Source: Thalassia testudinum
Taxonomy: Eukaryota > Streptophyta > Magnoliopsida > Alismatales > Hydrocharitaceae
Direction: 5' to 3'
DNA length: 64,000 nt
Assembly (NCBI GenBank): GCA_037157565.1
Contig: JAZHRO010000013.1
Location: 72,037,501-72,101,500 of the forward strand
This document shows positions 54,863 to 64,000 of this stretch, piece by piece; position 1 is the stretch's first letter, and each line of letters starts with the position of its first letter. Under the pieces are notes generated by a model. That model made no database searches. It was not told where the DNA came from and saw only the letters and a list, made by a program, of their open reading frames with translations. Both the position numbers and the translations under genes were made by a program.

Positions 54863-56755
54863 TGATGTAGACACAATTATTGAGGATAAAATTCCTATTC
54901 ATGCATGTTTCTAGGCTTAGATATGCATTCCATACTATAAATATTGTATAGCATACATCATTTTGCATCTAGAGTAGTTGTGTATATTTTAGGTTAATTG
55001 CGTCTTTTTTATGACCAGGAGGGAAGGAGATTTATCTTGAGCCCTCAGATTGATGATCCGACCGTATGGATCCAATCAAGACAATGATCGGAGTCCAACG
55101 CCTCCGAAATCGCCTTGATCAGAGTCCCGTAGCACCATATGCAGTCTGAGGAAGATCAACGGCCGAGGGACTAGGTGACATAATTCAAAGTTTTAAACGC
55201 TAAATCTGACTGCATGGATGGATCCAGATCGACTATCGTAGCCCAGCAGTGTGAGAATCGACCCAATCCAACCTCCATGGCGCCACCTACAAAGCGAAGA
55301 AAATGGATGGCGATGATGGCACCACGTGGCGCCATCATAGCCACCCAAAGCCATCCAAGCCTCACCGCTCCATATCGCAGGCGTATCATCACGCGATCCT
55401 AGCCATTGGATCGCAATCCAACAGTTGAGAATCACCTCAGCACGCCGCTCTACTCCAAAGAAGAACGCGAGGGTGAAATTCCGACCATTGGATTGAGATC
55501 CAACAGTCAGGAGAGGGTGTGCAGGCTTTCATCTTCCCGACAATCCTCGCCGGTAGCGTGTTGGGTAGCGCCCACGCCCACGACGCAAGGACCACCATTC
55601 GAACCCCACCGTAACGCCTGATCTTGTGGAGCGCGAGTGTAATCGAATTGTGTCCATTGGATGATCATCAAGCGGCGGAGAGTGCGACAACGTGGAGAGA
55701 TTAGATTCGCATGATGCGCGAACGCACTAGATCATGAAATAACTCATGCTGGATCACACGCGTGTGATCCGCAGTGCTAGCCCTCAAGCGATCTCAACCT
55801 CTCATCGCGCATCCAACGGCCACGATCCTCTTGCCCGCGCCCATTCAAACCTTAAGCATGCGCTCAACGCAATTTCAAACGCGAGCTCCGCGTGATCATC
55901 AGCCATCAGATTTAGATTGGACGGTCCTCAACGCTTCAACATCGCAATAGCTGTGCGTGCGGAGGGTGCGCATGCACGAGCACCAACCAGCCCTTTAGTG
56001 ACATCCAAGGCAAATCTTCAGCAATGCATTTGATGTCGCTATAGCCCATGGACAGATTTCTTCCTCCTCCCTCCACTATAAAGGACCCCTACACCTCCCC
56101 TTCTTCTCCATCTCTTCCTTTCTTCTCCTCACCACCTCCACGGCTCTAGAGAGAGCTTGTCCCAAACCCGGGATGCACCTCTCAAGTAGAAATCAAACAT
56201 TTTCCCACCTCTCATCCCCAATCGTGAAGCATCCCATGGCCGTCCTCTTACCTCCTTCCGAAAGAATATCCTCTCCACGACGATGTCCTGCCCCATCCTC
56301 CTTCCTTCACCATCGTTCTCCCTTGTCTCGCTCCTCACCACCTTCTTCAGGGTGCCGTCAGAGCGAGCCGTCCTCCAAGCGACTGTTGAGGGGGATTCTT
56401 CTCACCTATCTCTATCTTTTTTCTTTCGAAGTGTAAAATCCTTGATTGTTTCTCTCTCTCTTTCTTTCTCTCTCTCTCTCTGCATTATTTTTGCAAGTAG
56501 ATAAAGTTTTCATATACCTAATCTCTTGCTTGATAAAAATACAAAAAAATTAAAAAAGATAAAAACGACAAAAAAAAATAAAATTGAAAGGCAGATTTTC
56601 TCAAACCAAACATTCGCCTCCCCATGTTCAACCCAGGACTCACCTTTCGAGTTTCGATTATAAATATTATCTAATTGACGGATTTTCTTGTGAATCGAAC
56701 TACGACGACAGGTTTCGAAACTCAAATCTTTTCACGACGAATCTGCTCCCCACCA
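54863..56755 (+). mobile_element. 5' LTR of truncated element C2
   Basis: Same family as C1: TGATGTAGACACAATTATTG start, TATA at 56077-56084, (CT)n near 56450, CTCCCCATGTTCAACC block near 56618, end CTCCCCACCA, then a primer site. Unlike C1 it is followed by internal sequence, so it is a real 5' LTR. Confidence 0.85.
56077..56084 (+). promoter_or_regulatory. TATA box of C2
   Basis: TATAAAGG in CTCCACTATAAAGGACCCC, matching C1. Confidence 0.6.
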
Positions 56756-56758
56756 TTT

Positions 56759-56776
56759 TGGCGTCGTTACTAGGGA
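56759..56776 (+). other. Primer binding site of C2 (tRNA-Asp type)
   Basis: TGGCGTCGTTACTAGGGA directly after the LTR end. Confidence 0.8.
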
Positions 56777-56859
56777 GGCAACGCTCTTTTGTTTTTCTTG
56801 CGTTTTTCCACCTTACCTAACTTTTATCTCACTTTTTCTTTGATCCTACTGTGATTGCA

Positions 56860-56972
56860 GGTACTCTTCCGAGGCAGGCCAGAGCGATTAAATCGGAGAA
56901 AAGTGCTGATGAAGATTTTGTAAGTTACCCCCATGATAACTCTACACCTAAGGATGATAATTCCATCAACTA
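56860..56972 (+). pseudogene. gag: gag start remnant of C2
   Basis: After a pyrimidine-rich tract and TTGCAG/GT the frame GTLPRQARAIKSEKSADEDF continues about 35 codons to a stop. The basic, hydrophilic start in this place fits gag, but no diagnostic motif remains. Internal sequence then ends by about 57040. Confidence 0.4.
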
Positions 56973-57039
56973 GGGTCAGTTTTGAGGATATATGTGCGTT
57001 AATGATATACCATAATGGACTTGGGAGCATTGCATGCAT

Positions 57040-57854
57040 GACAAATTAAAATTGCTTATAATCAATGTTTAATGGTCATATGTACAAGTGTGTATTGAAA
57101 TAGGAATCAGATGAGCAATCAGACCGCACGAATGGACTCAGATCGACGAATTGAGTCCAACGGACTCGAAATCACTTAAATCCGACATCCAGAGCTCCCT
57201 CGATTTCCCCATGAAAGTTCTGGTTCTTGATCATTAGATCAACGGCCCACAAGCAGCCACGTCACTGCATCACCGCGCTCCTCACCCGCATAGCCTCAAG
57301 AAGCAGTGCTTTAAGCCATCCGATCCTCCGATCGGACGTTTGAGAGCTTACGGCCGCCCGCATGCATCCCTCACCCATGCGCCCTCACAGCCTCAGCGTC
57401 TGATCCTGACCATTGGATTTCCCCAACGGTTGACAAGTCCCCGCACCCAACCTCGTCTCCGCAAACAACTGAGAGAGCAGCGCAGCAGTCCGCGCCTCGC
57501 CCTCGCAATGAGAGGCGATCGTTCAAACCATGCCGCACTTCAATTTACGGCCCAGTGCACACCGTGGCTTATTCGAGTCGTCCGATCAGCGGTGAGTGGT
57601 GCAGATGGATGCAACGCAGTGTGCCTTCACGCGCCCAATGAGCACGCATGCCATAACTCGTGAGGCGCACGCTCCACATGCGTGATCTGAACTAGCGTCG
57701 CGGGCAAAGTCTTGACCGTCCGATCTTCGATCGGATGGCTCACAGCGAAGGCACACGGATCGCAGGCGCGGTGTGAGAAGAGAAAGAATGCATGACTCAA
57801 CGGACCGACGGGAGGAGGGCTTCAACGACATTTTTGGAAGGGGTTTAGCAACGT
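57040..57854 (+). mobile_element. Diverged LTR fragment of family C
   Basis: From about 57100 the string GACTCAGATCGACGAATTGAGTCCAACGG-like sequence corresponds to the middle of C1 and C2 (near 38350 and 55060). It could be the remains of the 3' LTR of C2 after deletion of nearly all internal sequence. It breaks off at 57854 against the LTR of N. Confidence 0.5.
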
Positions 57855-59269
57855 CCTGTAAAGGGTTATGAGTAAAATGGAGTCAGCGAACGCTGAGTAG
57901 AGTGGTAACCAAACTAACTAAAGCAGTAAAAGCTAAAAGATAAATTTATCTTTTCCAATTATTTTATTTACAAGTAATTTCTTTTCATCCATTGGTTTAC
58001 TTTCAGATTTCTTTCTTGATCTCACATGTTCCTCGTGGGAACAATCTTGATTGTAGTCTTTTCTGAAGAGTAGAAGGCACACATGGTGCTCTCTTGGCCG
58101 GGAGAGTCCCCTGTGGTAATCCTACACCCAGTCAACCACCCCAAGGTCACTGACAGACGTAGCAATGACTACAGCACGCGCGATAAGCGCACGGGTAGCT
58201 ACCCCACACTGGCACGCGGTCAGTTGTTTCCACTAATGGGTACACCCAAAATACATTACGGAACAATATAGGGCCTAGCCCTCTCAGCAACAGGGGTCTA
58301 GCCCCTCAGAACCAAACAGGGGTCTCGCCCCTCAACAATCCACGCACCCTCGTCTGACTACCCCAGTTTGCCCAGTGGGCCTAACAAGTCAATGTAGGGT
58401 GGCTAGCAGAATCCCGGGCCCCGTGGGGTGGCTAGCTCCCTCCCTACACCAGTAGCTCTCCCCGGTACAGTGTACGCAAGGGCCAACAAAAGTCGGTGTA
58501 GAGTGGTCAATCCTAACCCCGGGTCCCAACCCAAGGGCAGCTAGATCTACTCTACACTAAATAGGGAACAGTCGCTCTCCTTGGTACCACGTACTCAAGG
58601 GCCAGCACACTTCCCACTCACATTTCCAGATCTTTCCATTCATCCACAGGAGCTCTACTCCTAATTCCCTGTAGAGTTCATGCTCATATTCACCATATTA
58701 TTCCAAACCAGGTTTCATCATTCATAATTCCATTCTCGTATTGTACACATGCAGCTCGTATTTCCACAAATTAACCGATGCAACAAGTGATATCACAGGT
58801 AACTGTTTAACTAGCACAGGCATTTCATATTCCAACAGGCAGCTCGTATTTATTAACAGGCAATTGTTTACAATTCTACTCATTCATTTATGACTGCAAT
58901 CTCAAACACGCATACAAACAGTGCAACTATTTCTTGTCCTAGGATTCATGCCACATCCTAGGTTTCTAGTTATCTAATTATCATGACTGCATTCATGTTT
59001 TATAAAAAGAACTGGGGGAAACCACTCTACCAGACAATCTGGGAGTACTGGGGGCTCGAACGGCAAACTTACGTGCCTCTGCAAGTCCCGAACACGCAAC
59101 AGATAGAAGTCCTATACCAAGGAACATACCACAATGGAACATTCAGAACAGTATATAAGGATTTTTAACATGTAGAGGACCTCACAAGGAAACCATAGAT
59201 ATGTCGTTTGCGTAAAACGGACCCCAAACGGATCCTAAACGGGTCAAAAACAGAACTGTAGAACCAAAT

Positions 59270-60160
59270 CTGACGTCTGGCACAAAGTCCAGATGCTTAA
59301 AAGTCATTAGAGTCTCACCTCAAGTCCTTGCATCGACCTTAGATGTCCAGGACCCCAACTTGACCGTCTAGACTCAGCTCCAGACATCCAACCTATCCTC
59401 CAGTCGTCTGGAAGTGCCTCTGGTCGTCTGGTAAGCTATCCAAACATCAAAAACATGTGGGAGGGCGTGCCGTGAGCCTTCCTAAAGCTACTCCTGCATC
59501 GATAGAGCAGCAAATCCCCTTTTAGCCAAACAAATCAGCTCTGCGGTGCGGCCTGCATGGCCATAACCGTAAGAAGGACGTACCTACGTGAAACCTTGCT
59601 TTCAGACGTCTGGTGTCGTCACCAGGCATCCAACCTATCGTCTGGAAGGCACTCCAAACGTCTGATACTGGAAAAATCCCAGTACCAGAGTGAGCTCCCG
59701 CTCCTCTCGCCATGCTCACCCGCGGCTTCTCCCTCTCAGCTGCAGCTCCGGCCGCAGCAGGAAGTCGAGGATGTCTCCTCGACGCACACCTCCTCCCACA
59801 CGTGCCGCAGCGGCCGTGCGCACTCTAGCGAGCCTCTCCAAGCTCGCGAGCTCACCCTCCTTCTCGTTACGTCGCTCCTCCTCGCTCTAGCTCCCTCTCT
59901 CTCGCCCATCTCTCTCACGGCAGTGGAGAGGAAGGAAGGTGGTGGTGGTGGGTGGAGAGGAGAGGAAGGGGGAGAGGTTCTTATATAGGGAGGGGGATTA
60001 GGGTTCGATAAGGGAGGAGAAAAGAAGAAGAGAGAGAAGGAAAGCCGTCTGCACGCAGCCAATGAGCAGAATCGATTTTGCGTATAGATTTTTCAATTTC
60101 TAGACGTCTGGGAAGGGATCCAGACGTCTGACTGACAGTCCAGACGTCTTAAAAGGCTCA
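59270..60160. repeat. CAGACGTCTG-like palindrome array in the N LTR
   Basis: Copies at about 59272, 59598, 60102, 60121 and 60141 (TAGACGTCTG, CAGACGTCTG, CAGACGTCTTAAAAG) correspond to those of LTR B. Confidence 0.8.
59978..59989 (-). promoter_or_regulatory. TATA box of the N LTR
   Basis: CCTATATAAGAA on the minus strand, about 190 bases after the LTR start. Confidence 0.55.
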
Positions 60161-60263
60161 AAATAGAACGGGTCTTTACATCATAACAAACTTAAAGAAA
60201 GTTTTAACCCTGAAACTTGAGCTAGCTACGGTGCAAAAAAGGAATATAAAACGCATAACAAAC

Positions 60264-61814
60264 TTAAAGAGGACAGAAGCTGGTCCGAAAAGACGTACTT
60301 TCAAAAAGCTCCAGGTACCGCTCTTGCATCGCTGCCTCAGGCTCCCAGGTAGCCTCCTCGTACCGCTGGCTCCTCCAAAAGACCTTCACCAGGGGTACCT
60401 GCTTCTGTCTCAAACTCCGGATGGCAATGTCTACTATCTGCACTGGTCTCTCGGGGTAGGTCAGGTCATCACCCACCTTGACACTCTCGTGGCTCAGAAC
60501 GTGATTGGGATCGGCGACGTACTTCCTAAGGTTGGACATGTGGAATTTGTCGTGTACACCAGAAAGTTGGGGAGGAAGGGCAAGCCGGTAAGAAACGGGT
60601 CCTACTCGCTCTAGGACCTCAAAGGGCCCCACAAACCTCGGCGCAAGCTTCCCTTTCACCCCAAAACGTTGTAGGCCCTTCATGGGTGAAACGTGAAGAA
60701 AGACGTGATCCCTAACCTCGAACTGCACCTCTCTGTGTTTCCGGTCAACATAACTCTTCTGTCTACTCCTGACAGTACGAAGTCTTTTGTGAATCAACTC
60801 TATCACCACCTGACTCTGCCGGATCAGCCTAGGGCCAACCTCCCACTTGGTCTCCACCTCAACCCAACTCAAGGGTGCAGTACACCTCCATCCGTACAGA
60901 GCCTCGTAAGGTGCCATGCCAATGCTCAAGTGGTAGCTATTATTATAAGCAAACTCTGCTAAAGGTAAGTGCTCCTCCCAAGAGCCCCTCCAGTCTAGTA
61001 CACAGGCACACAAAAGGTCATCAAGTGTCTGTATAGTGCACTCTGACTGTCCATTCGTCTGGGGGTGGTACGCCGTACTAAACCTCAACCGTGTCTCCAA
61101 AGCCTGCTAAAACTCGGCCCAAAATTGGGAAGTAAAATAGGTGTCCCGGTCAGATACAATCTCACACGGAACTCCGTGCAGATGCACCACATCACGAATG
61201 TACCTCTCTGCCAACTGTGCTGGTCCCAAAGTGACTCAAATCGGAAGGAAATGTGCCATCTTCGTCAACCTGTCCACTATCACCCAGACTGCGTCGTGTC
61301 CTCGCTGGGTAATGGGTAAGACCACCACCAAGTCCATGGTGATGCTCTCCCACTTCCACTCTAGCACAGGAAGTGGCTGCAATGGCCTTGCAGGCCTCTG
61401 ATGCTCGGCCTTCACCTGCTGGCACACCAAATACTACTGCACAAACTCACCCACATCCCGCTTCATTCCCCTCCACCAAAAGTCACATCTCATATCATGA
61501 TACATCTTCGTGTTCCCGGGATGTATGATGAACCTAGACCCGTGCACCTCAGTCAGGAGCTCTCTCAACAACTCCTTGTCCCAGGGAACGCACAAATGTC
61601 CCCTCACACGCAGCACCTCATCTGTAAAAGAGAAGTCTCCTGGGTCCCCTGACAGCACTCTGTCTCGCAACGACTGCAGGTACGGATCTGTCATCTGTCC
61701 TGTGATGATGCGGTCTATCAGCTCTGATCTCGTCTGTCATGTCACCGTCACTGCCCCACAATACCCTTGTAACTCTCGGGGTCGCCAACTGCCCAACTCC
61801 TCCATAAGTCTCCA
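60264..61814 (-). pseudogene. pol: Integrase with chromodomain of N
   Basis: On the minus strand: His residues of the zinc module in EVHGSRFIIHPGNTKMYHDM (about 61600-61540), [13 protein letters not shown], then Asp in [10 protein letters not shown], Asp in [12 protein letters not shown] and Glu in HPQTNGQSECTIQ, so the catalytic triad is retained. The open part 60264-61100 (278 codons) carries the GKLAPRFVGPFEVLERVG fold and ends with a chromodomain (VKVFWRSQRYEEATWEPEAA), which marks the Tekay/Del chromoviruses and would direct integration to modified chromatin. A stop stands where the first Cys of the zinc module should begin, and there are at least two more stops. Confidence 0.92.
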
Positions 61815-62257
61815 ACTCTGTGCCTGTAAACTGACCAAGTGGGCGGGCACCTTCCGACTCAAGGCGTCAGCCACCACGTTGGCCTTCCCCAAATGGTAGG
61901 AGATGCTGCAGTCATAATCCTTTAGGAGCTCTAACCAACGCCTCTATCTCATATTAAGCTCCTTCTGATCAAACAAGTACCTGAGGCTCTTATGATCTGT
62001 GAAAATCTCAAAAGTCTCACCGTAAAGGTAGTGCCTCCCTGTCTTCAGCGCGAAGACAACAGCTATCAGCTCTAAGTCATGGGTAGGGTAGCTATGCTCA
62101 TGGGACTTCAGTTGTCGCGAAGCGTAAGCGACAACGTGACCCCGCTGCATGAGCATACCCCGAACCCCTGCAACGAAGCGTCCATGTATACCACAAAATC
62201 GCCACCGCTATCTGGGATGGTAAGCACAGGAGCTGAAGTCAGTCTCTCCTTCAACTC
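61815..62257 (-). pseudogene. pol: RNase H of N
   Basis: [20 protein letters not shown] and [19 protein letters not shown] (61944-62156) are the core RNase H blocks of chromoviruses. GKANVVADALSRK near 61870 closes the domain. The region upstream (VYMDAS, near 62200) is readable in the right order. Stops interrupt it. Confidence 0.88.
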
Positions 62258-63309
62258 CTAAAAACATGCCTCACAAGCGTCTGTCCAAGCAAAGGGCACA
62301 TCCCTCTGGGTCAACTGGGTCATAGGACATGCAATCTGCGAGAACCCCCTAATAAACCGTCGGTAGTAACCTGCCAGTCCTAAGAAGCTGTGTATCTCTG
62401 TCACTGTATGTGGCCTCTCCCACCTAAGTACAGCCTCAACCTTGGCTGGATCCACAGCCAAACCATCCCCTGAGATCACGTGGCCCAAGAAAGTCACCTG
62501 CCTCAGCCAAAACTTGCACTTGCTATATTTGGCATACAGCCTGCGTCGTCTTAAAGTATCCAGAACCATCTGCAAGTGATGTCTGTGCTGTGCCTGATCT
62601 CGCAAGTAGACGAGCACGTCATCAATAAATCCACCACAAACTGATCTAGATACGATCTAAAAACTTGGTTCATCAAATCCATAAAGGCAGTGGAGGCGTT
62701 GGTCAGCCCAAATGGCATGACCAAAAACTCGTAGTGTCCGTACCGGATGCGGAAAGCTATCTTGGAGACGTCGGTCTCCCTGATCCTCAACCGGTGGTAG
62801 CCTAATCTCAGATCTATCTTGGAGAAAACCGTGGCACCTCACAACTGGTCAAACAGATCATCAATCCTCGACAGCGGATACTTGTTCTTGATGGTGACCC
62901 TCTTCAACTGTCTGTAGTCAACACAAAGGCACAGGGTACCATCTTTCTTCTTCACAAATAACACTGGGGCTCCCCACGGGGACGGACTGGACCTTACAAA
63001 GCCCTTCTCCAACAGGTCCTGTAGCTGGGACCTGAGCTCTCGCAGCTCGAAGGGTGCCATCCGGTACGGTGCAGTAGAAATGGGGCTGGTCCCCGGTACC
63101 AATGAGATCTCAAACTTGATCTCACGCTCAGGCGGTAGTCCTAGTAGCTCCTCTGGAAACACGTCGGGGTACTCTCTAACCACCGGGATGCTCTGAAAGT
63201 CTACTACAGGGCTGCGCTCCGCCACTACACAGGCTAGAAAGCCCTCACACCTCTGGCCCAAAAGTCTCGCTGCCCGAAGCGCAAATATGCACCTGAAACC
63301 TCCGTCCAC
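62258..63309 (-). pseudogene. pol: Reverse transcriptase of N
   Basis: Minus-strand blocks: [60 protein letters not shown] (62839-63309), then [20 protein letters not shown], the catalytic [12 protein letters not shown] (about 62625-62590), and [21 protein letters not shown] stop follows DDLFDQL, and a one-base deletion just before FIDD shifts the frame, so the polymerase is dead although the DD pair is present. Chromovirus (Tekay/Del) type. Confidence 0.92.
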
Positions 63310-63312
63310 CGG

Positions 63313-63682
63313 CTATCCGTGAAACTCAAAGGAAGGCATCTCCGATATGGAGAAGACGATCTTCCTCTCGAAACAGTCCACCAAGGCGTGGTAAGCAAAC
63401 AGCCAATCCATCCCCAGAATCATGCCAAAGTCCCCCATTAGTATCACAATCAGGTCAGCAGGGAGGTTGTGTCCCCCAATACTGACCTCACAGTCTATGT
63501 AGACCTCCTCAGTTACAAACAGCTGACCACCTGGACCTCTAATCACAAACAGATCCTCTAACAACACGCAGTCCTATCCCAAGCTAACAGCAAAACTCAC
63601 AGCAACAAAGGAATGTGTGGCGTCGGAATCAAAAAGCACGTAAACTAATCTGCCAGAAACGGTAAACATACCTGCCACCACT
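63313..63682 (-). pseudogene. pro: Protease of N
   Basis: VVAGMFTVSGRLVYVLFDSDATHSFV (63690-63600): the retropepsin active-site string has Asp in place of the usual Gly (DSD for DSG). It is followed by DFGMILGMDWLFAYHALVDC and ERKIVF (63313-63567). A stop separates this part from reverse transcriptase. Upstream, gag is completely missing: the frame begins directly at the LTR end. Confidence 0.85.
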
Positions 63683-64000
63683 TGTAACGACCCGGTTCCC
63701 GAGTCCCTACGAGATACGAGAACCGGACCAACTCGACTAATCCCAAGACCTAGTCGTCCAACGAGGAAGTAACCAAAAGACAGTAAAATAAACCACATTC
63801 AGCATGAATATAACTAACAGTAAGAAAGTACAGCAGTAAGGAAAGAAACTACTACAGTAGGTACCACCACAACAGTAGAACAACATTTATCATATAACAA
63901 GAACTGCAGGTAAAGAAGGTACAGCGGAAAGAAAAACTACTCACTAGAACAGAAACAAAAGAGGTACAAAAGACTGTGGTAACTCTACTGGACCCTACTC
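63683..64000 (-). mobile_element. 5' LTR end of N (family B)
   Basis: Plus-strand TGTAACGACCCGGTTCCC at 63683 matches the end of solo LTR B at 22489 in the same orientation. On the minus strand this is the last part of a 5' LTR running off the window. Between it and protease, only AG-TGGT remains of the expected primer site. Confidence 0.75.

Larger units (their letters stand above)
57855..60180 (-). mobile_element. LTR at the 3' end of chromovirus N (family B)
   Basis: Aligns along its length with solo LTR B (from 22841 to 23636 and from 32566 to 34099) and gives the uninterrupted site of element A near 58652-58666. It starts on the minus strand with TGTAAAGACCCG at 60180 and has a minus-strand TATA at 59978-59989. 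The last 350 bases are cut off at 57855. It sits 83 bases after the integrase stop of N, so it is probably its 3' LTR, but the 83 bases lack a clear polypurine tract. Confidence 0.8.

Noticed and set aside
57340..57663. 107-codon ORF
   Set aside because: Falls in a decayed family-C LTR fragment and has no motif; the antisense strand is open too.
60231..61899. Plus-strand ORFs (up to 129 codons) opposite integrase of N
   Set aside because: Shadows of the minus-strand pol, which has clear motifs.

Overview
This window looks like intergenic heterochromatin of a large flowering-plant nuclear genome. I find no host gene, rRNA, tRNA or CRISPR array. Essentially everything I can explain is LTR retrotransposon sequence in a deep nest. 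The diagnostic signals are TG...CA long terminal repeats with 5-bp target-site duplications (TSDs), tRNA-Asp-like primer binding sites, polypurine tracts, and decayed Ty3 (gypsy) gag, protease, reverse transcriptase, RNase H and integrase. The Athila, Tat/Retand and Tekay/Del lineages plus SIRE-like Ty1 (copia) LTRs point to an angiosperm. I cannot name the species. All element labels (A, B, C1 and so on) are mine.

Layout. The outermost layer is one decayed Tat-type Ty3 element, G, on the + strand. It runs from the window edge to about 54862: LTR end and primer site at 1-653, gag in three pieces (697-841, 3214-4334, 5913-6655), protease to integrase at 18440-21743, the integrase tail at 47129-47460, and an antisense extra ORF (47662-49061 and 54318-54862). 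G has been hit repeatedly: by two solo LTRs of one family in opposite orientation (842-3213 and 4335-5912); by an Athila-like LTR (L, 6656-18415), itself hit by the reverse-oriented non-autonomous element M (10501-16960); by H (21744-47123), inserted in integrase; and by I (49062-54317), which carries solo LTR J (49778-52544).

H is a nest of its own. Solo LTR B (22489-34099) contains the two-LTR Athila-type element A (23637-32565). The copia-like solo LTR D (34624-43426) contains solo LTRs K, C1 and F. A second copia-like LTR, E (43501-44580), lies beside D. Many of these layers are closed by matching TSDs, so the order of events can be read: G is oldest, then H, then B and D, then A, K, C1 and F. 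To the right of G lie a truncated element C2 (54863-57854) and a reverse-strand Tekay-like chromovirus N (57855-64000) with chromodomain integrase but no gag.

No element here looks autonomous. Every coding domain has stops, frameshifts or deletions. A keeps only a scrap resembling gag fused to the integrase end. M carries, in place of gag-pol, an acidic ORF that I do not recognise. The most interesting signals are structural. Several Athila-like families start their LTR with a 17-nt palindrome whose sequence changes between families while pairing is kept. Three families carry a further palindrome just upstream of the TATA box. The A family has a second conserved hairpin downstream of TATA. 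A copia-like LTR and a chromovirus LTR share an array built on the palindrome CAGACGTCTG.
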